A DNA stretch of 64,000 nucleotides from assembly GCA_963791885.1 (NCBI GenBank), contig CAWBUL010000004.1, positions 124,001-188,000 on the forward strand. The letters are read 5' to 3'. The stretch comes from CAVSUZ01 sp963791885 (GTDB taxonomy: Bacteria; Pseudomonadota; Alphaproteobacteria; Acetobacterales; Acetobacteraceae). Below the pieces are notes generated by a model that worked only from the letters and a program-made list of their open reading frames with translations, was not told the origin of the DNA and did not search any database. Positions 35,774-44,514 of the stretch are shown in pieces (positions within the stretch are counted from its first letter, which is position 1; every line of letters begins with the position of its first letter). The translations under genes and the position numbers were made by a program.

Positions 35774-36913
35774 ATGCGTCTGGCTGTACTGAAGGAACGT
35801 CGCGCCTTTGAAACGCGGGTCGCGGCCGTACCCGACACAGTGAAGCGTCTTGTGGGCTTGGGCCTGACGGTCGTCATCGAAGCCGGAGCAGGCCATACGG
35901 CTGCCATCAGCGACGCCGATTACATCGCCGCCGGGGCTGAAATCGCTCCTGACCCGCCAGCCGCTCTCCACGACGCCGGCATCGTCTTCGCCGTCCAGAT
36001 GCCAGGTCCGGAGATCGCCGCACTCATCCCCCGAGGCGCTCTGCTGATTTGCATCGCCAATGCCTTCGCCGTCCCGGACTCCATCCCCGCGCTGGCGCAG
36101 GGCGGCATCGATGTCGCCGCCATGGAACTCCTGCCGCGCATCACCCGCGCGCAATCGATGGACGTGCTGTCCTCGCAGGCCAACCTCTCCGGCTATCGCG
36201 CGGTGATCGAAGCCGCAGCCACCTTCGACCGCGGCTTTCCCATGATGATGACCGCCGCTGGTACCGTCCCGCCCGCCCGTGTCTTCATCATCGGTGCGGG
36301 TGTTGCCGGATTGCAGGCCATCGCCACGGCCCGCCGCCTCGGAGCCATCGTCTCCGCCACCGACGTCCGACCCGCCGCGAAAGAGGAAATCAAGTCGCTC
36401 GGGGCGGCCTATGTCGGCGTCGAGGATGCCGAAACCGCCACCCAGACCGGCGCCTACGCCAAGGAAATGAGCGACGAGTTCCGCCGCAAACAGGCTGAAC
36501 TCATGGCAACGACCGTCGCCAAGAACGACATCGTCATCACCACCGCCTTGGTCATGGGCCGCAAGGCGCCCGTCATCGTGAATCGGGCCATGGTCGAATC
36601 CATGCGGTCCGGCAGTGTCATTGTGGATCTGGCAGCCGACGCCGGCGGAAACTGCGAGGCCACCACGCCGGGCGAGCGGACCGTCACCCCGAACGGCGTC
36701 ACCATCCTGGGCTACTACAATTGGCCCGGCCGCATCGCGGTCGCCTCCTCCGCTCTCTATTCCCGGAACCTGTTCACCTTCCTGTCCACCTTCTGGGACA
36801 AGGAAGCCAAGGTGCCCCACCTGCCGCCCGATGATGACATCGTGCGCGGCGTGATGCTGACCCGTGGCGGCGCGATCGTGCATCCGGAATTCGCCCCTAA
36901 GCAGGCGGCCTGA
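35774..36913 (+). CDS. pntAA: NAD(P) transhydrogenase subunit alpha part 1
   Basis: 379 aa soluble domain I that binds NAD(H). It starts MRLAVLKERRAFETRVAAVPDTVKRL, then QANLSGYRAVIEAA, Rossmann loop IIGAGVAGLQAIATARRLGA, and VIVDLAADAGGNCEATTPGE. The ATG at 35774 fits the family; 69 nt of extra open frame upstream is unused. First gene of a three-gene proton-translocating transhydrogenase operon of the Rhodospirillum type, with split alpha subunit. Confidence 0.95.
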   Translation: MRLAVLKERRAFETRVAAVPDTVKRLVGLGLTVVIEAGAGHTAAISDADYIAAGAEIAPDPPAALHDAGIVFAVQMPGPEIAALIPRGALLICIANAFAVPDSIPALAQGGIDVAAMELLPRITRAQSMDVLSSQANLSGYRAVIEAAATFDRGFPMMMTAAGTVPPARVFIIGAGVAGLQAIATARRLGAIVSATDVRPAAKEEIKSLGAAYVGVEDAETATQTGAYAKEMSDEFRRKQAELMATTVAKNDIVITTALVMGRKAPVIVNRAMVESMRSGSVIVDLAADAGGNCEATTPGERTVTPNGVTILGYYNWPGRIAVASSALYSRNLFTFLSTFWDKEAKVPHLPPDDDIVRGVMLTRGGAIVHPEFAPKQAA

Positions 36914-36932
36914 CCGTCACGGAGAGCATTTG

Positions 36933-37331
36933 ATGGATCCCAATCAGGTTGCGGCTGAAGCGCTCCGCCTCGCGGCGCAAGCGCAGGCCCTGGCCGCCCA
37001 TGCAGCCACCCTGGCGGCAACCGGACCGGCCACGGTCACCGCCGTTATCGGCGTTCCGTTCATCTTTCTCTTCGCCATCTTCGTGATGGCCTGCTTCGTC
37101 GGCTATTACGTGGTCTGGAACGTCACCCCGGCGCTGCACTCGCCGCTCATGGCGGTCACCAATGCGATCAGCTCCGTCATCGTCGTGGGCGCAATGTTGG
37201 CCACCGGTCTCGCCCTGTCGAATTGGTCCCGAGGCTTCGGCTTCGTCGCCGTCATGCTCGCCTCGGTGAACATCTTCGGCGGGTTCCTCGTCACCCACCG
37301 GATGCTTTCGATGTTCCGGCGGAAAGGGTAG
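36933..37331 (+). CDS. pntAB: NAD(P) transhydrogenase subunit alpha part 2
   Basis: 132 aa; four membrane helices from about residue 38. The N-terminal 36 residues are Ala-rich. Conserved FVGYYVVWNVTPALHSPLMAVTNAISSVIVVGA is visible. 19 nt after pntAA and 9 nt before pntB. It forms, with PntB, the membrane proton channel. Confidence 0.93.
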   Translation: MDPNQVAAEALRLAAQAQALAAHAATLAATGPATVTAVIGVPFIFLFAIFVMACFVGYYVVWNVTPALHSPLMAVTNAISSVIVVGAMLATGLALSNWSRGFGFVAVMLASVNIFGGFLVTHRMLSMFRRKG

Positions 37332-37340
37332 GGGCCGGCC

Positions 37341-38741
37341 ATGTCTCAATGGGTCGTCTTTTTCTACCTCGTCGCAGCGGTCCTGTTCGTCCTCGCGCTC
37401 CGGGGCCTTTCCAGCCCGGTCACCTCCCGCCGGGGCAACCAGCTCGGCATGCTGGGCATGCTAATCGCTGTGCTGAATACACTCATCGGCTATCACATGT
37501 GGGGCGGTGGCTACGCCCTGATCGTCGGGGGTGTGATCATCGGCGGCGGCATCGGCACCTTTATCGCCATGCGCATCCAGATGACGGCGCTGCCCCAGCT
37601 CGTCGCGGCGTTCCACTCCCTGGTCGGTCTAGCTGCAGTGTTCGTTGCTGCCGCTGCACTGAATGCGCCGGCGGCCTTTGGCATCGGAGTTCCAGGGCAT
37701 ATCTTCGCCGAAAGCCTGATCGAGATGTCGCTCGGGCTCGCCATCGGCGCGATCACCTTCACCGGCTCCATCATCGCCTTCAGCAAGCTGCAGGGCATTA
37801 TGAAGGGGGCGCCGATCAACTTCCCCATGCAGCACCAGTTAAATCTGGGGCTCGGTGTGCTGCTGGTCGTGCTGATCGTTATCTTCGTTATTACCCAGGC
37901 TCAAGCCGTTTTCTGGCTCATTGCCTTCCTCGCCTTCGCCATGGGCTTCCTGATCATCATCCCCATCGGGGGAGCCGACATGCCGGTGGTGATCTCGATG
38001 CTCAACAGCTACTCGGGCTGGGCGGCCTGCGGCATCGGCTTCACCATCCAAAACGTCGGCCTGATCATCACCGGCGCGCTGGTCGGCGCATCGGGCGCGA
38101 TCCTGTCCTATGTCATGTGCAAGGGCATGAACCGCAGCATCATCAACGTGCTGCTGGGTGGTTTTGGCTCGGAAGGCGGGACAGCGGCAGCTGTTGCCGG
38201 AGCGTCCGACCGAACGGTTAAGAGCGGCAATGCCGAAGATGCGGCCTTCATCATGAAGAACGCCTCCAAAGTCATCGTTGTGCCCGGCTACGGTATGGCC
38301 GTCGCCCAGGCGCAGCATGCCCTGCGTGAAATGGCGGACGTATTGAAAGAGCAGGGGGTGGAGGTGAAATACGCCATTCACCCGGTCGCCGGCCGAATGC
38401 CGGGGCACATGAACGTGCTGCTGGCCGAGGCGAATGTGCCGTACGACGAAGTCTTCGAGCTCGAGCAAATCAACAACGAGTTCGCCGCCGCCGACGTAGC
38501 CTATGTGATCGGCGCCAATGACGTGACCAATCCAGCCGCGAAAACTGATCGGGCCAGCCCCATCTACGGCATGCCGATTCTGGAGGTGGAGAAGGCCGGC
38601 ACAGTGCTGTTCGTGAAGCGCTCCATGGCCTCTGGTTATGCCGGGGTAGAAAACGAGCTGTTCTTCCGGCCCAACACAATGATGCTGTTCGGGGATGCGA
38701 AGAAGATGACCGAGGAGATCGTCCAGGCCCTCGGACGGTGA
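37341..38741 (+). CDS. pntB: NAD(P) transhydrogenase subunit beta
   Basis: 466 aa: nine membrane helices (about 1-265), then NADP(H)-binding domain III: VIVVPGYGMAVAQAQHALREMADVLKEQGVEVKYAIHPVAGRMPGHMNVLLAEA region, AADVAYVIGANDVTNPAA and EVEKAGTVLFVKRSM. Uses proton-motive force from complex I and others to make NADPH. Last gene of the operon. Confidence 0.96.
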   Translation: MSQWVVFFYLVAAVLFVLALRGLSSPVTSRRGNQLGMLGMLIAVLNTLIGYHMWGGGYALIVGGVIIGGGIGTFIAMRIQMTALPQLVAAFHSLVGLAAVFVAAAALNAPAAFGIGVPGHIFAESLIEMSLGLAIGAITFTGSIIAFSKLQGIMKGAPINFPMQHQLNLGLGVLLVVLIVIFVITQAQAVFWLIAFLAFAMGFLIIIPIGGADMPVVISMLNSYSGWAACGIGFTIQNVGLIITGALVGASGAILSYVMCKGMNRSIINVLLGGFGSEGGTAAAVAGASDRTVKSGNAEDAAFIMKNASKVIVVPGYGMAVAQAQHALREMADVLKEQGVEVKYAIHPVAGRMPGHMNVLLAEANVPYDEVFELEQINNEFAAADVAYVIGANDVTNPAAKTDRASPIYGMPILEVEKAGTVLFVKRSMASGYAGVENELFFRPNTMMLFGDAKKMTEEIVQALGR

Positions 38742-38834
38742 TCCAGCAGGCCTCGCTGCGATTAGGACATCCTTAACCACTCAGCTCTAAAAATATCGTC
38801 TTCCGGGCGGAGCCAACCATCTCGGAGGAAGCTC

Positions 38835-39818
38835 ATGGTGGCGCAGGGAGCTGGAATGGCTGAGGTTCGCCTCGGCGCGTCCGTGCCGTTCGAAGGGGAG
38901 TCCTTGCTGGGAGCACGGGTGAGGGCAGATCAGAGCCATGGGCTTCTGATGGTCCTCAGGAACTTCAGCAATCTGGACAGCACGTACATTCTGCCGTGGC
39001 GAGACGCGCCGCTGTCCTTCGCGATGAACCGATTTGACCAATCCCTGCACTCAGTGGTCGAGGAAATCGCTGCGACGACCCCCTATGCCGTCTCCAGGGC
39101 TGTTCGTCGTGTAAAGCCGTCAGGCGCGGCTGGACTGCCAATGGCCAAGCTCGAACAAGAAAAGATGGAGACTGAGCGGCTTCGCGAGGCATGCATCAGC
39201 TCGGCTTTGGTGGCGCGGCTGGTGATGGAGCTCGAAATTGATGTTGACCAGCTTCGTGGTGCGGCCTCTGGCAGTCCGATTGTCCGGGCAACAAAAGCAA
39301 AGCTTCGAGCCTGCAGTGATCGCATCGGGATTTCTGCGACGGAGTTGATACGGCGCAGCGAAGACCTTGCATCACTCATTCAACCCGCCGGCCTTTCGCA
39401 ACGCGACGGGCCTATCCACACAGCCGGTTACATTCGCACCATGACGAACGAAATAGTAGGTTGCCAGGCATTCTTTGGCGATTGCTCGACCATCGCCGAG
39501 CCTGCAGTTGCGGGCTATTACGAAAAAGCTTTCTGCGTGGTCTCCGCGACCGCTGAAATGGCATCTGATCTGCTCGGGACTGTTGATGAACACTTGGCGC
39601 CACTACTGACCGTTCTCGCCGAATGGGAGAGGTGGCGTCCACAAATTCAGGCGCTCATTGACAATCTGGTTTGGCTGCTCGACGGCTGGGATGTCGCGCT
39701 CGACTTTGCTGCCAGAAACCTGGTCGATGTCCTGGACCAGGAGACTATGATGAACAAGCTGGTTGCGTTGTTCCCTTCTGCTTCTGCTCCGAGGTTGGGG
39801 TCTGGGCTAGTTCACTAG
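38835..39818 (+). CDS. uncharacterised protein
   Basis: 327 aa with no family I recognise. GGAGGA lies 6 nt before ATG 38835, a good site. No signal peptide or membrane helix is evident. Helical, with KLEQEKMETERLREACISSALVARLVMELEIDVDQL (about 105-140) and repeated Trp in EWERWRPQIQALIDNLVWLLDGWDVALDF near the C-terminus. It stands alone between pntB (93 nt) and a palindromic repeat that begins at its stop codon. Confidence 0.65.
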   Translation: MVAQGAGMAEVRLGASVPFEGESLLGARVRADQSHGLLMVLRNFSNLDSTYILPWRDAPLSFAMNRFDQSLHSVVEEIAATTPYAVSRAVRRVKPSGAAGLPMAKLEQEKMETERLREACISSALVARLVMELEIDVDQLRGAASGSPIVRATKAKLRACSDRIGISATELIRRSEDLASLIQPAGLSQRDGPIHTAGYIRTMTNEIVGCQAFFGDCSTIAEPAVAGYYEKAFCVVSATAEMASDLLGTVDEHLAPLLTVLAEWERWRPQIQALIDNLVWLLDGWDVALDFAARNLVDVLDQETMMNKLVALFPSASAPRLGSGLVH

Positions 39819-40033
39819 AGCAGATCGCGCTTGACTGGAACCGCCTGCGGTTCCAGCAGCGCGTGAATCTGCTCGCAAAACAAGGTTGCGGAGCGGTTTG
39901 CGCGTGACACAGTCAGGCGCAAACCGCTCCAGAGCGCGATCGCTTCAGGCTGCATAGCCAATGAAGGACAACTCGCGCTCTTGGCAAAGGGAATCATAGC
40001 ATGATCGGTCCGACCTGAACTGATCACGCTATA
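39815..40033. repeat. composite palindromic intergenic repeat, copy 1
   Basis: Three blocks. A (39818-39874): outer arms GAGCAGAT / ATCTGCTC and inner 10-bp arms CTGGAACCGC / GCGGTTCCAG. B (39891-39929): 13-bp arms GAGCGGTTTGCGC / GCGCAAACCGCTC around a 13-nt loop with TGACACAGTCA. C (about 39996-40032): imperfect dyad ATAGCATGATCGG / CTGATCACGCTAT. The same order of blocks is seen at 57545-57655 plus 63289-63339, where insertions split it. The first bases overlap the end of the upstream gene. REP/MITE-like; no coding capacity. Confidence 0.85.
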
Positions 40034-40167
40034 AGGAATCGTTAGATCCGCTCGGAATTAGCTCTCCATTAACCAAAGTACGGTAACCACCAAAGGTGGC
40101 CGACTCTCGCTCGTAGAGCAGAATGCTCCCGCGTTGTGGCCGGTACTGCCAGTGGGGCTGCTACGTC

Positions 40168-40509
40168 ATGCAATCGCTGCTCTCACCCGCCATCACCCCG
40201 TCGCAAAGCGCGCGGGGGCTCGCATCGTCTCTGACATTTCTAATACGATTGAGCCGTGTTCTAGCCGGCGCGGGGCGGCCGGTAGACTTGAGTGGTCTCG
40301 ATGACCGTGTCGGCCTTCTTCGTGCGCGCATCATGGACCTCGATCCAGAGGATGGTACCGAAATAAAGCCTTACGTTTTTCAGTTGGCGGGCGAGATCAA
40401 TTCCTTTTGCGCAGCCCACACTCGTGCGATATCGGAAGCCTCGCTCATCCGCATTCGCTCCTGCATAACAGCGATGCTTGAGAACGTGCCGGCGGGAAAT
40501 CCAGCGTGA
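40168..40509 (+). CDS. possible small protein
   Basis: 113 aa from ATG 40168 (open from ATG 40123). Composition looks coding: SQSARGLASSLTFLIRLSRVLAGAGRPVDLSGLDDRVGLLRARIMDLDPEDGTEIKPYVFQLAGEINSF region, helical with an amphipathic part, no signal peptide. No ribosome site or family recognised. On the antisense strand a longer open frame overlaps it, but that one is antisense to the hydrolase gene and is rejected. Confidence 0.4.
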   Translation: MQSLLSPAITPSQSARGLASSLTFLIRLSRVLAGAGRPVDLSGLDDRVGLLRARIMDLDPEDGTEIKPYVFQLAGEINSFCAAHTRAISEASLIRIRSCITAMLENVPAGNPA

Positions 40510-40629
40510 ATTTGCGCGCCTGACCACGCGCGAGATGTTGGAACCGCTCGCGCCGGTCCTCATTCGAACACTCTCCTGCTTCAATTGCCGTGCCCCGCGC
40601 CCCACGCTACCCTCCTGCCGGGAGGACCC

Positions 40630-41499
40630 ATGAGCGACATCATCACCGACGGTGACCTTACTATCCAGCGCGTCGTGGAGCAGGAGGCCGCGATTTTCGA
40701 GGCGCTGACGTTCCTGCCGGGGCTGAGCAAGGACGTGCTGGAGGAGAACCGGCACTGGATGACGCCCTGGGCGCTCGATCCGGTCAGTCTTAAGCTGGTG
40801 TTCTGTTTCCAGTCCTACATCGTCACCACGCCGCACCACACCATCCTGGTGGATAGCTGCATCGGGAATGAGAAGAACCGCCCTGCCTATCCCTATTGGC
40901 ACATGAAGAGGGACGACGCCTTCCACCGCAGCCTCGCGGCGCTTGGCCTTAGCGTCAACGACATCGACGTGGTGATGTGCACCCATCTGCACGTGGATCA
41001 TGTCGGGTGGAACACGCGGCTGGAAAACGGCGCCTGGGTGCCGACCTTCCCCAACGCGCGCTACCTGTTTTCCAAACGCGAATATGACCACTGGATCGAA
41101 CAGAACGGCAAGACGCCCTTGCCGCACATCCAGGACAGCGTCATCCCGATCGTTGAGGCCAAGCGGGCAGACTTCGTCACCAGCGACCATGAGGTGGACG
41201 ATCACGTCCGGCTCACGCCGACGCCGGGCCACACCCCCGATCATTTCGCCGTGCTGATCGGCAAGAAGGAGTCGAATATCGTCCTGACCGGCGACCTGAT
41301 TCACTCGCCCCTCCAAGCCCGATATCCGGAACTCTCCATGCGGGCCGACTACGATCCCGACCAGGCGGCGCGCACCCGGCGCAGCTTTCTCGAGCAGCAC
41401 TGCGAGGCCGGCACGCTGTGCTGTACGGCACACTTTCCGTCGCCCTCGCGCTTCCGACTGAGCCGCTGGGATAGCGGGTTCCGCTGCGAGCCGGCCTGA
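40630..41499 (+). CDS. metallo-beta-lactamase fold hydrolase
   Basis: 289 aa. Zinc site THLHVDHVGW (His119, His121, Asp123, His124), PTPGHTPDH (His201) and LTGDLIHSP (Asp222); the late His is AHFPSPS (about 267). Closest in style to lactonase/quorum-quenching or methyl-parathion-hydrolase-like families (CFQSYIVTTPHHTILVDSCIGN). No signal peptide, so cytoplasmic. GGGAGG just before ATG 40630. Substrate not known. Confidence 0.88.
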   Translation: MSDIITDGDLTIQRVVEQEAAIFEALTFLPGLSKDVLEENRHWMTPWALDPVSLKLVFCFQSYIVTTPHHTILVDSCIGNEKNRPAYPYWHMKRDDAFHRSLAALGLSVNDIDVVMCTHLHVDHVGWNTRLENGAWVPTFPNARYLFSKREYDHWIEQNGKTPLPHIQDSVIPIVEAKRADFVTSDHEVDDHVRLTPTPGHTPDHFAVLIGKKESNIVLTGDLIHSPLQARYPELSMRADYDPDQAARTRRSFLEQHCEAGTLCCTAHFPSPSRFRLSRWDSGFRCEPA

Positions 41500-41635
41500 T
41501 CGCACCATCCCGTGACAGGGCGCGGCGCAGCGCGGTGCCACCAAAAGCCGCCGTCAGTGTTTCGGGTGGCGTTGGCGACTGAACGACGAAGTGAGCCGCG
41601 CGTCACTGCGGCCCAATGAAAAGGAGCGGATCTGA

Positions 41636-41974
41636 ATGTGCCGGAAGTGGTTTGCGCTGGTGGGCCTGAGCTTCGCCATCGCGGGAGCGGACAAGCTCCT
41701 GGGTATCGGCGGCTACGAGCGTCTCTTCGCCGACATGGGTTGGTCCGCATCCTCCCGCCGGCTTCTAGGGGCCGCGGAGTTCACTGGCGGCGTCATGGTC
41801 GCCGGCCGGCACAAGCGCAAACTCGGCGGCATGGTTCTGCTTGCTGCCAGCACCGCCATGTTGACCAATGAAATCCAACGCGACCGTACGGAACTCGCCA
41901 TTCCCCGCGGCTTGGTGATGCTCGCGGCGGCAACAGCGCTGTGTCCCCATATCGGCTGGCGGAAGAAGGCGTAG
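41636..41974 (+). CDS. DoxX-like small membrane protein
   Basis: 112 aa with about four hydrophobic helices (6-25, 45-60, 66-82, 90-106). The ADKLLGIGGYERLFADMGW segment is reminiscent of DoxX/DUF4267-type proteins. AAAAGGAG lies just upstream of ATG 41636. It overlaps the ankyrin frame by 34 nt on the same strand. Assignment is tentative. Confidence 0.6.
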   Translation: MCRKWFALVGLSFAIAGADKLLGIGGYERLFADMGWSASSRRLLGAAEFTGGVMVAGRHKRKLGGMVLLAASTAMLTNEIQRDRTELAIPRGLVMLAAATALCPHIGWRKKA

Positions 41975-43308
41975 CCACGCGCGTCTGTTCCGGCCAATCG
42001 GGTTCGCAGTGGCGTTGGCGCGCACTGAAGGCGCATATCGACGGCCCCGCGTGCGTATTCGCCGCCGCGCGCGCCGGTGATGTCGAAGCCGTGCGCCGCG
42101 CCTTTGCATCGGGCTTCGATCCCGCAACGCCCGACAGCGATGGCCGCACCATCTACCAGATCGCCAAGGAACGGCACCACGACGCGATCGAACTGCTCAC
42201 TCGCAACCGTATCGAGAATACGACGCCTCCCGAAGCCGACGCGATCCGCACCATCATGCGCGCCGCGCAAAACGGCGACACGGACGCGCTTCGCAGCGCG
42301 CTCAACGCGCATCCGGACCTGATCGACGCCATGGGCGGCGGTATCAAGAAGGCCACCGCCCTTCACCTTGCCGCTCTCCACAATCGCCATGCCGTTATCC
42401 GCCTGCTCATTGAACGTGGAGCAGACCTCAATCGGCGTGATTTCCCCGATAACGCCGCACCGCTCCACTTCGCCGCCATGCACGGTGATCTCGAAACAAT
42501 CCGCATGCTCGTGCAGGCCGGCGCCGATATTGACGGCGAGGGTGATGATTACGAAGTCGGCGTTCTTGGCTGGGCCACCTGCTTTCGCCAGGCACGCGAA
42601 GATGTCGCTGCCTATCTCCTGTCGCACGGCGCCCGCCTGAATCTCTGGACCGCGATTGCTCTGGATCGTGTGGAAGAGGCCCGCGCGATGATCGCGCACC
42701 AACCGTCTCTTCTCGGGTCACGCATGACCCGCAATCAGCATCGCCGAACCCCGCTTCACCACGCCGCCGCGAAGAACAGATTGCGCATCATACGGCTGCT
42801 GCTGGAACTCGGTGCAAATCCGAACGCCACGGACGCCACCGGCGCAACCGCCTTGACCACCGCCTCGCAGGAAAACGCCGATCCCGCCGTCATCGACACC
42901 CTCCTTGCAGCCGGAGCGACACTCGACCTCCGCACAGCGCTCAACCTGGGCCGTTACGCCGAAGCCGAATCCATGCTGCGCGACGATCCTTCGCGTATCG
43001 GGCCAGACGGATCAGACACGATCGCGCTGCACCTTGCCGTCAACAGGAAGAACCTGACATCGATCCGCTGGCTCATTGCGCACGGCGTTGCCGTCAACGC
43101 CAAGCGAATGATGTGGGACTGCAATCACACCGCGCTGCATATGACTGTCGAGAGCGGTGCCGTCGAAATCGCGCGTCTGCTGCTCGACGCCGGCGCCGAC
43201 CCCAATGTGAAAGACGACAAATTCAACGCAACCGCACTGGGCTGGGCTGACTATTTCGGCCGTCACGATTTTGCCGATCTGATTCGAGAGCGGGGAGGGC
43301 GGACGTAG
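41941..43308 (+). CDS. ankyrin-repeat protein
   Basis: 455 aa. At least seven ankyrin-type repeats, e.g. ATALHLAALHNRHAVIRLLIERGADLN, APLHFAAMHGDLETIRMLVQAGADID, TPLHHAAAKNRLRIIRLLLELGANPN, TALHMTVESGAVEIARLLLDAGADPN. Probably a cytoplasmic protein-binding scaffold. The start GTG 41941 lies inside the DoxX-like gene. The first 30 residues (CSGQSGSQWRWRALKAHID) look like the tail of an N-terminal helical domain seen in longer relatives, so the gene may be 5'-truncated. Confidence 0.8.
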   Translation: MSPYRLAEEGVATRVCSGQSGSQWRWRALKAHIDGPACVFAAARAGDVEAVRRAFASGFDPATPDSDGRTIYQIAKERHHDAIELLTRNRIENTTPPEADAIRTIMRAAQNGDTDALRSALNAHPDLIDAMGGGIKKATALHLAALHNRHAVIRLLIERGADLNRRDFPDNAAPLHFAAMHGDLETIRMLVQAGADIDGEGDDYEVGVLGWATCFRQAREDVAAYLLSHGARLNLWTAIALDRVEEARAMIAHQPSLLGSRMTRNQHRRTPLHHAAAKNRLRIIRLLLELGANPNATDATGATALTTASQENADPAVIDTLLAAGATLDLRTALNLGRYAEAESMLRDDPSRIGPDGSDTIALHLAVNRKNLTSIRWLIAHGVAVNAKRMMWDCNHTALHMTVESGAVEIARLLLDAGADPNVKDDKFNATALGWADYFGRHDFADLIRERGGRT

Positions 43309-43340
43309 AGGGGAACACACCCGCCCGTGACGACCGCCGC

Positions 43341-43815
43341 TTACAGCCCGAGATCGCTTAGCGACGGGTGATCGTCCGGCCGTCGGCCCAATGGCCAATG
43401 GTACTTGCGGTCACTCTCATGGATCGGTGCGTCGTTGATGCTGGCGATGCGACGGCGCATCAGGCCGCGGTCATCGAATTCCCATAGTTCGTTGCCGTAG
43501 GAACGGAACCAGGTGCCGCTATCGTCGTGCCACTCGTAAGCGAAGCGGACAGCAATCCGGTTCTCCCGGAACCCCCACAGCTCCTTGATCAGGCGATAGT
43601 CCAGCTCACGGCGCCATTTGCGCCTGAGGAAAGCGATGATCGCGTCACGGCCTTCCAGGAATTCGACACGGTTCCGCCAGTGACTGTCTGGCGTGTAGGC
43701 CAGCGCCAACGCGTTCGGGATCGCGCGTGTTCCACGCGTCCTCAGCAAGACGGACCTTCTGGGCGGCAGCTTCAACCGTCGTAAACGGCGGCAGCGGCGG
43801 ACGTTCGGCTTTCAT
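43341..43815 (-). pseudogene. NTF2-like (DUF1348) protein, frameshifted
   Basis: Two frames share one gene. The 5' part (from ATG 43815, GGAGAAAACG ahead) reads MKAERPPLPPFTTVEAAAQKVRLAEDAWNTRDPERV; the 3' part reads ALAYTPDSHWRNRVEFLEGRDAII, RELDYRLIKELWGFRENRIAVRFAYEWHDDSGTWFRSYGNELWEFD and ends SDLGL at 43341. Continuity requires removal of one C from the CC at 43706-43707 (plus strand). Together they match the 150-residue DUF1348 family end to end. Either an inactivating indel or a sequencing error. The 5' end overlaps the PNPOx-like gene by 44 nt. Confidence 0.82.
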
Positions 43816-44446
43816 CGTTTTCTCCTTCCCTGGCTGCAAGTCTCGCCCGCAGCGCCGCGTTCTCTGCCTCCACCGCGTTCAACCTGTTATGCAGCGGCCG
43901 CAGCGCCTCGGCAATCTCAGCTTCGGTGAATCGCGGGGTGATGTGCTGCGGACAGTTCCAGTCGAACGCGACGAGGTGCAACAACAGAATACGCTCAGGC
44001 CTGGCCTTATAGCCTGGCATCGCGACGAGCGCCGCTAGCTCTGGATTGGCATCCAGCGGCACAGCCTCGACATGCGCGTAGATCTTCAGTCGGGCTCGAT
44101 TGGCATAGTCCATCAGGATCAGCGCAGCGCGGTTGTCGGCGCTGAGGTTGCCGACGCTGATATACTGCCGATTGCCGCGATAATCGGCAAAGGCCAACGT
44201 CTTTTCGTCCACCACCTTCAGGAAGCCTGCCGGCCCGCCGCGGTGCTGCACATAGGGCCAGCCTGTCTCTGAAACGGTAGCCATGTAGAAACTGTCGCGC
44301 CGAGCGATGAACTCCACCTCGCTGGCGCTGAATTTGTCGGACGTGCGATCACCCTTGAAGTCCTGCCAAACGCGGTCGCTGCCCATCGCCGCCTGCGCGG
44401 CGCGGACACTCGGCGTCGCGGCGATATCGAGGAATCCATAGGACAT
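43772..44446 (-). CDS. pyridoxamine 5'-phosphate oxidase-family flavoprotein
   Basis: 224 aa with an FMN-binding split barrel: FIARRDSFYMATVSETGWPYVQHRGGPAGFLKVVDEKTLAFADYRGNRQYISVGNL, then ALILMDYANRARLKIYAHVE; the C-terminal part (160-200) is a coiled coil LRPLHNRLNAVEAENAALRARL. A general FMN/F420 oxidoreductase-like protein, not a true PdxH. In a minus-strand unit with the AhpD-like and NTF2-like genes, divergent from LysR. Confidence 0.82.
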   Translation of the reverse strand: MSYGFLDIAATPSVRAAQAAMGSDRVWQDFKGDRTSDKFSASEVEFIARRDSFYMATVSETGWPYVQHRGGPAGFLKVVDEKTLAFADYRGNRQYISVGNLSADNRAALILMDYANRARLKIYAHVEAVPLDANPELAALVAMPGYKARPERILLLHLVAFDWNCPQHITPRFTEAEIAEALRPLHNRLNAVEAENAALRARLAAREGENDESRTSAAAAVYDG

Positions 44447-44514
44447 GGCAGCGCTCCTTCGCGGGAGAAAGGTCGGGCCGGCGGCCGAAACGAGCCGCCA
44501 GCCTGCGCCTGGCG

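Noticed and set aside
40261..41544. 427-codon minus-strand frame
   Set aside because: Antisense to the metallo-beta-lactamase fold gene, whose motifs are certain.
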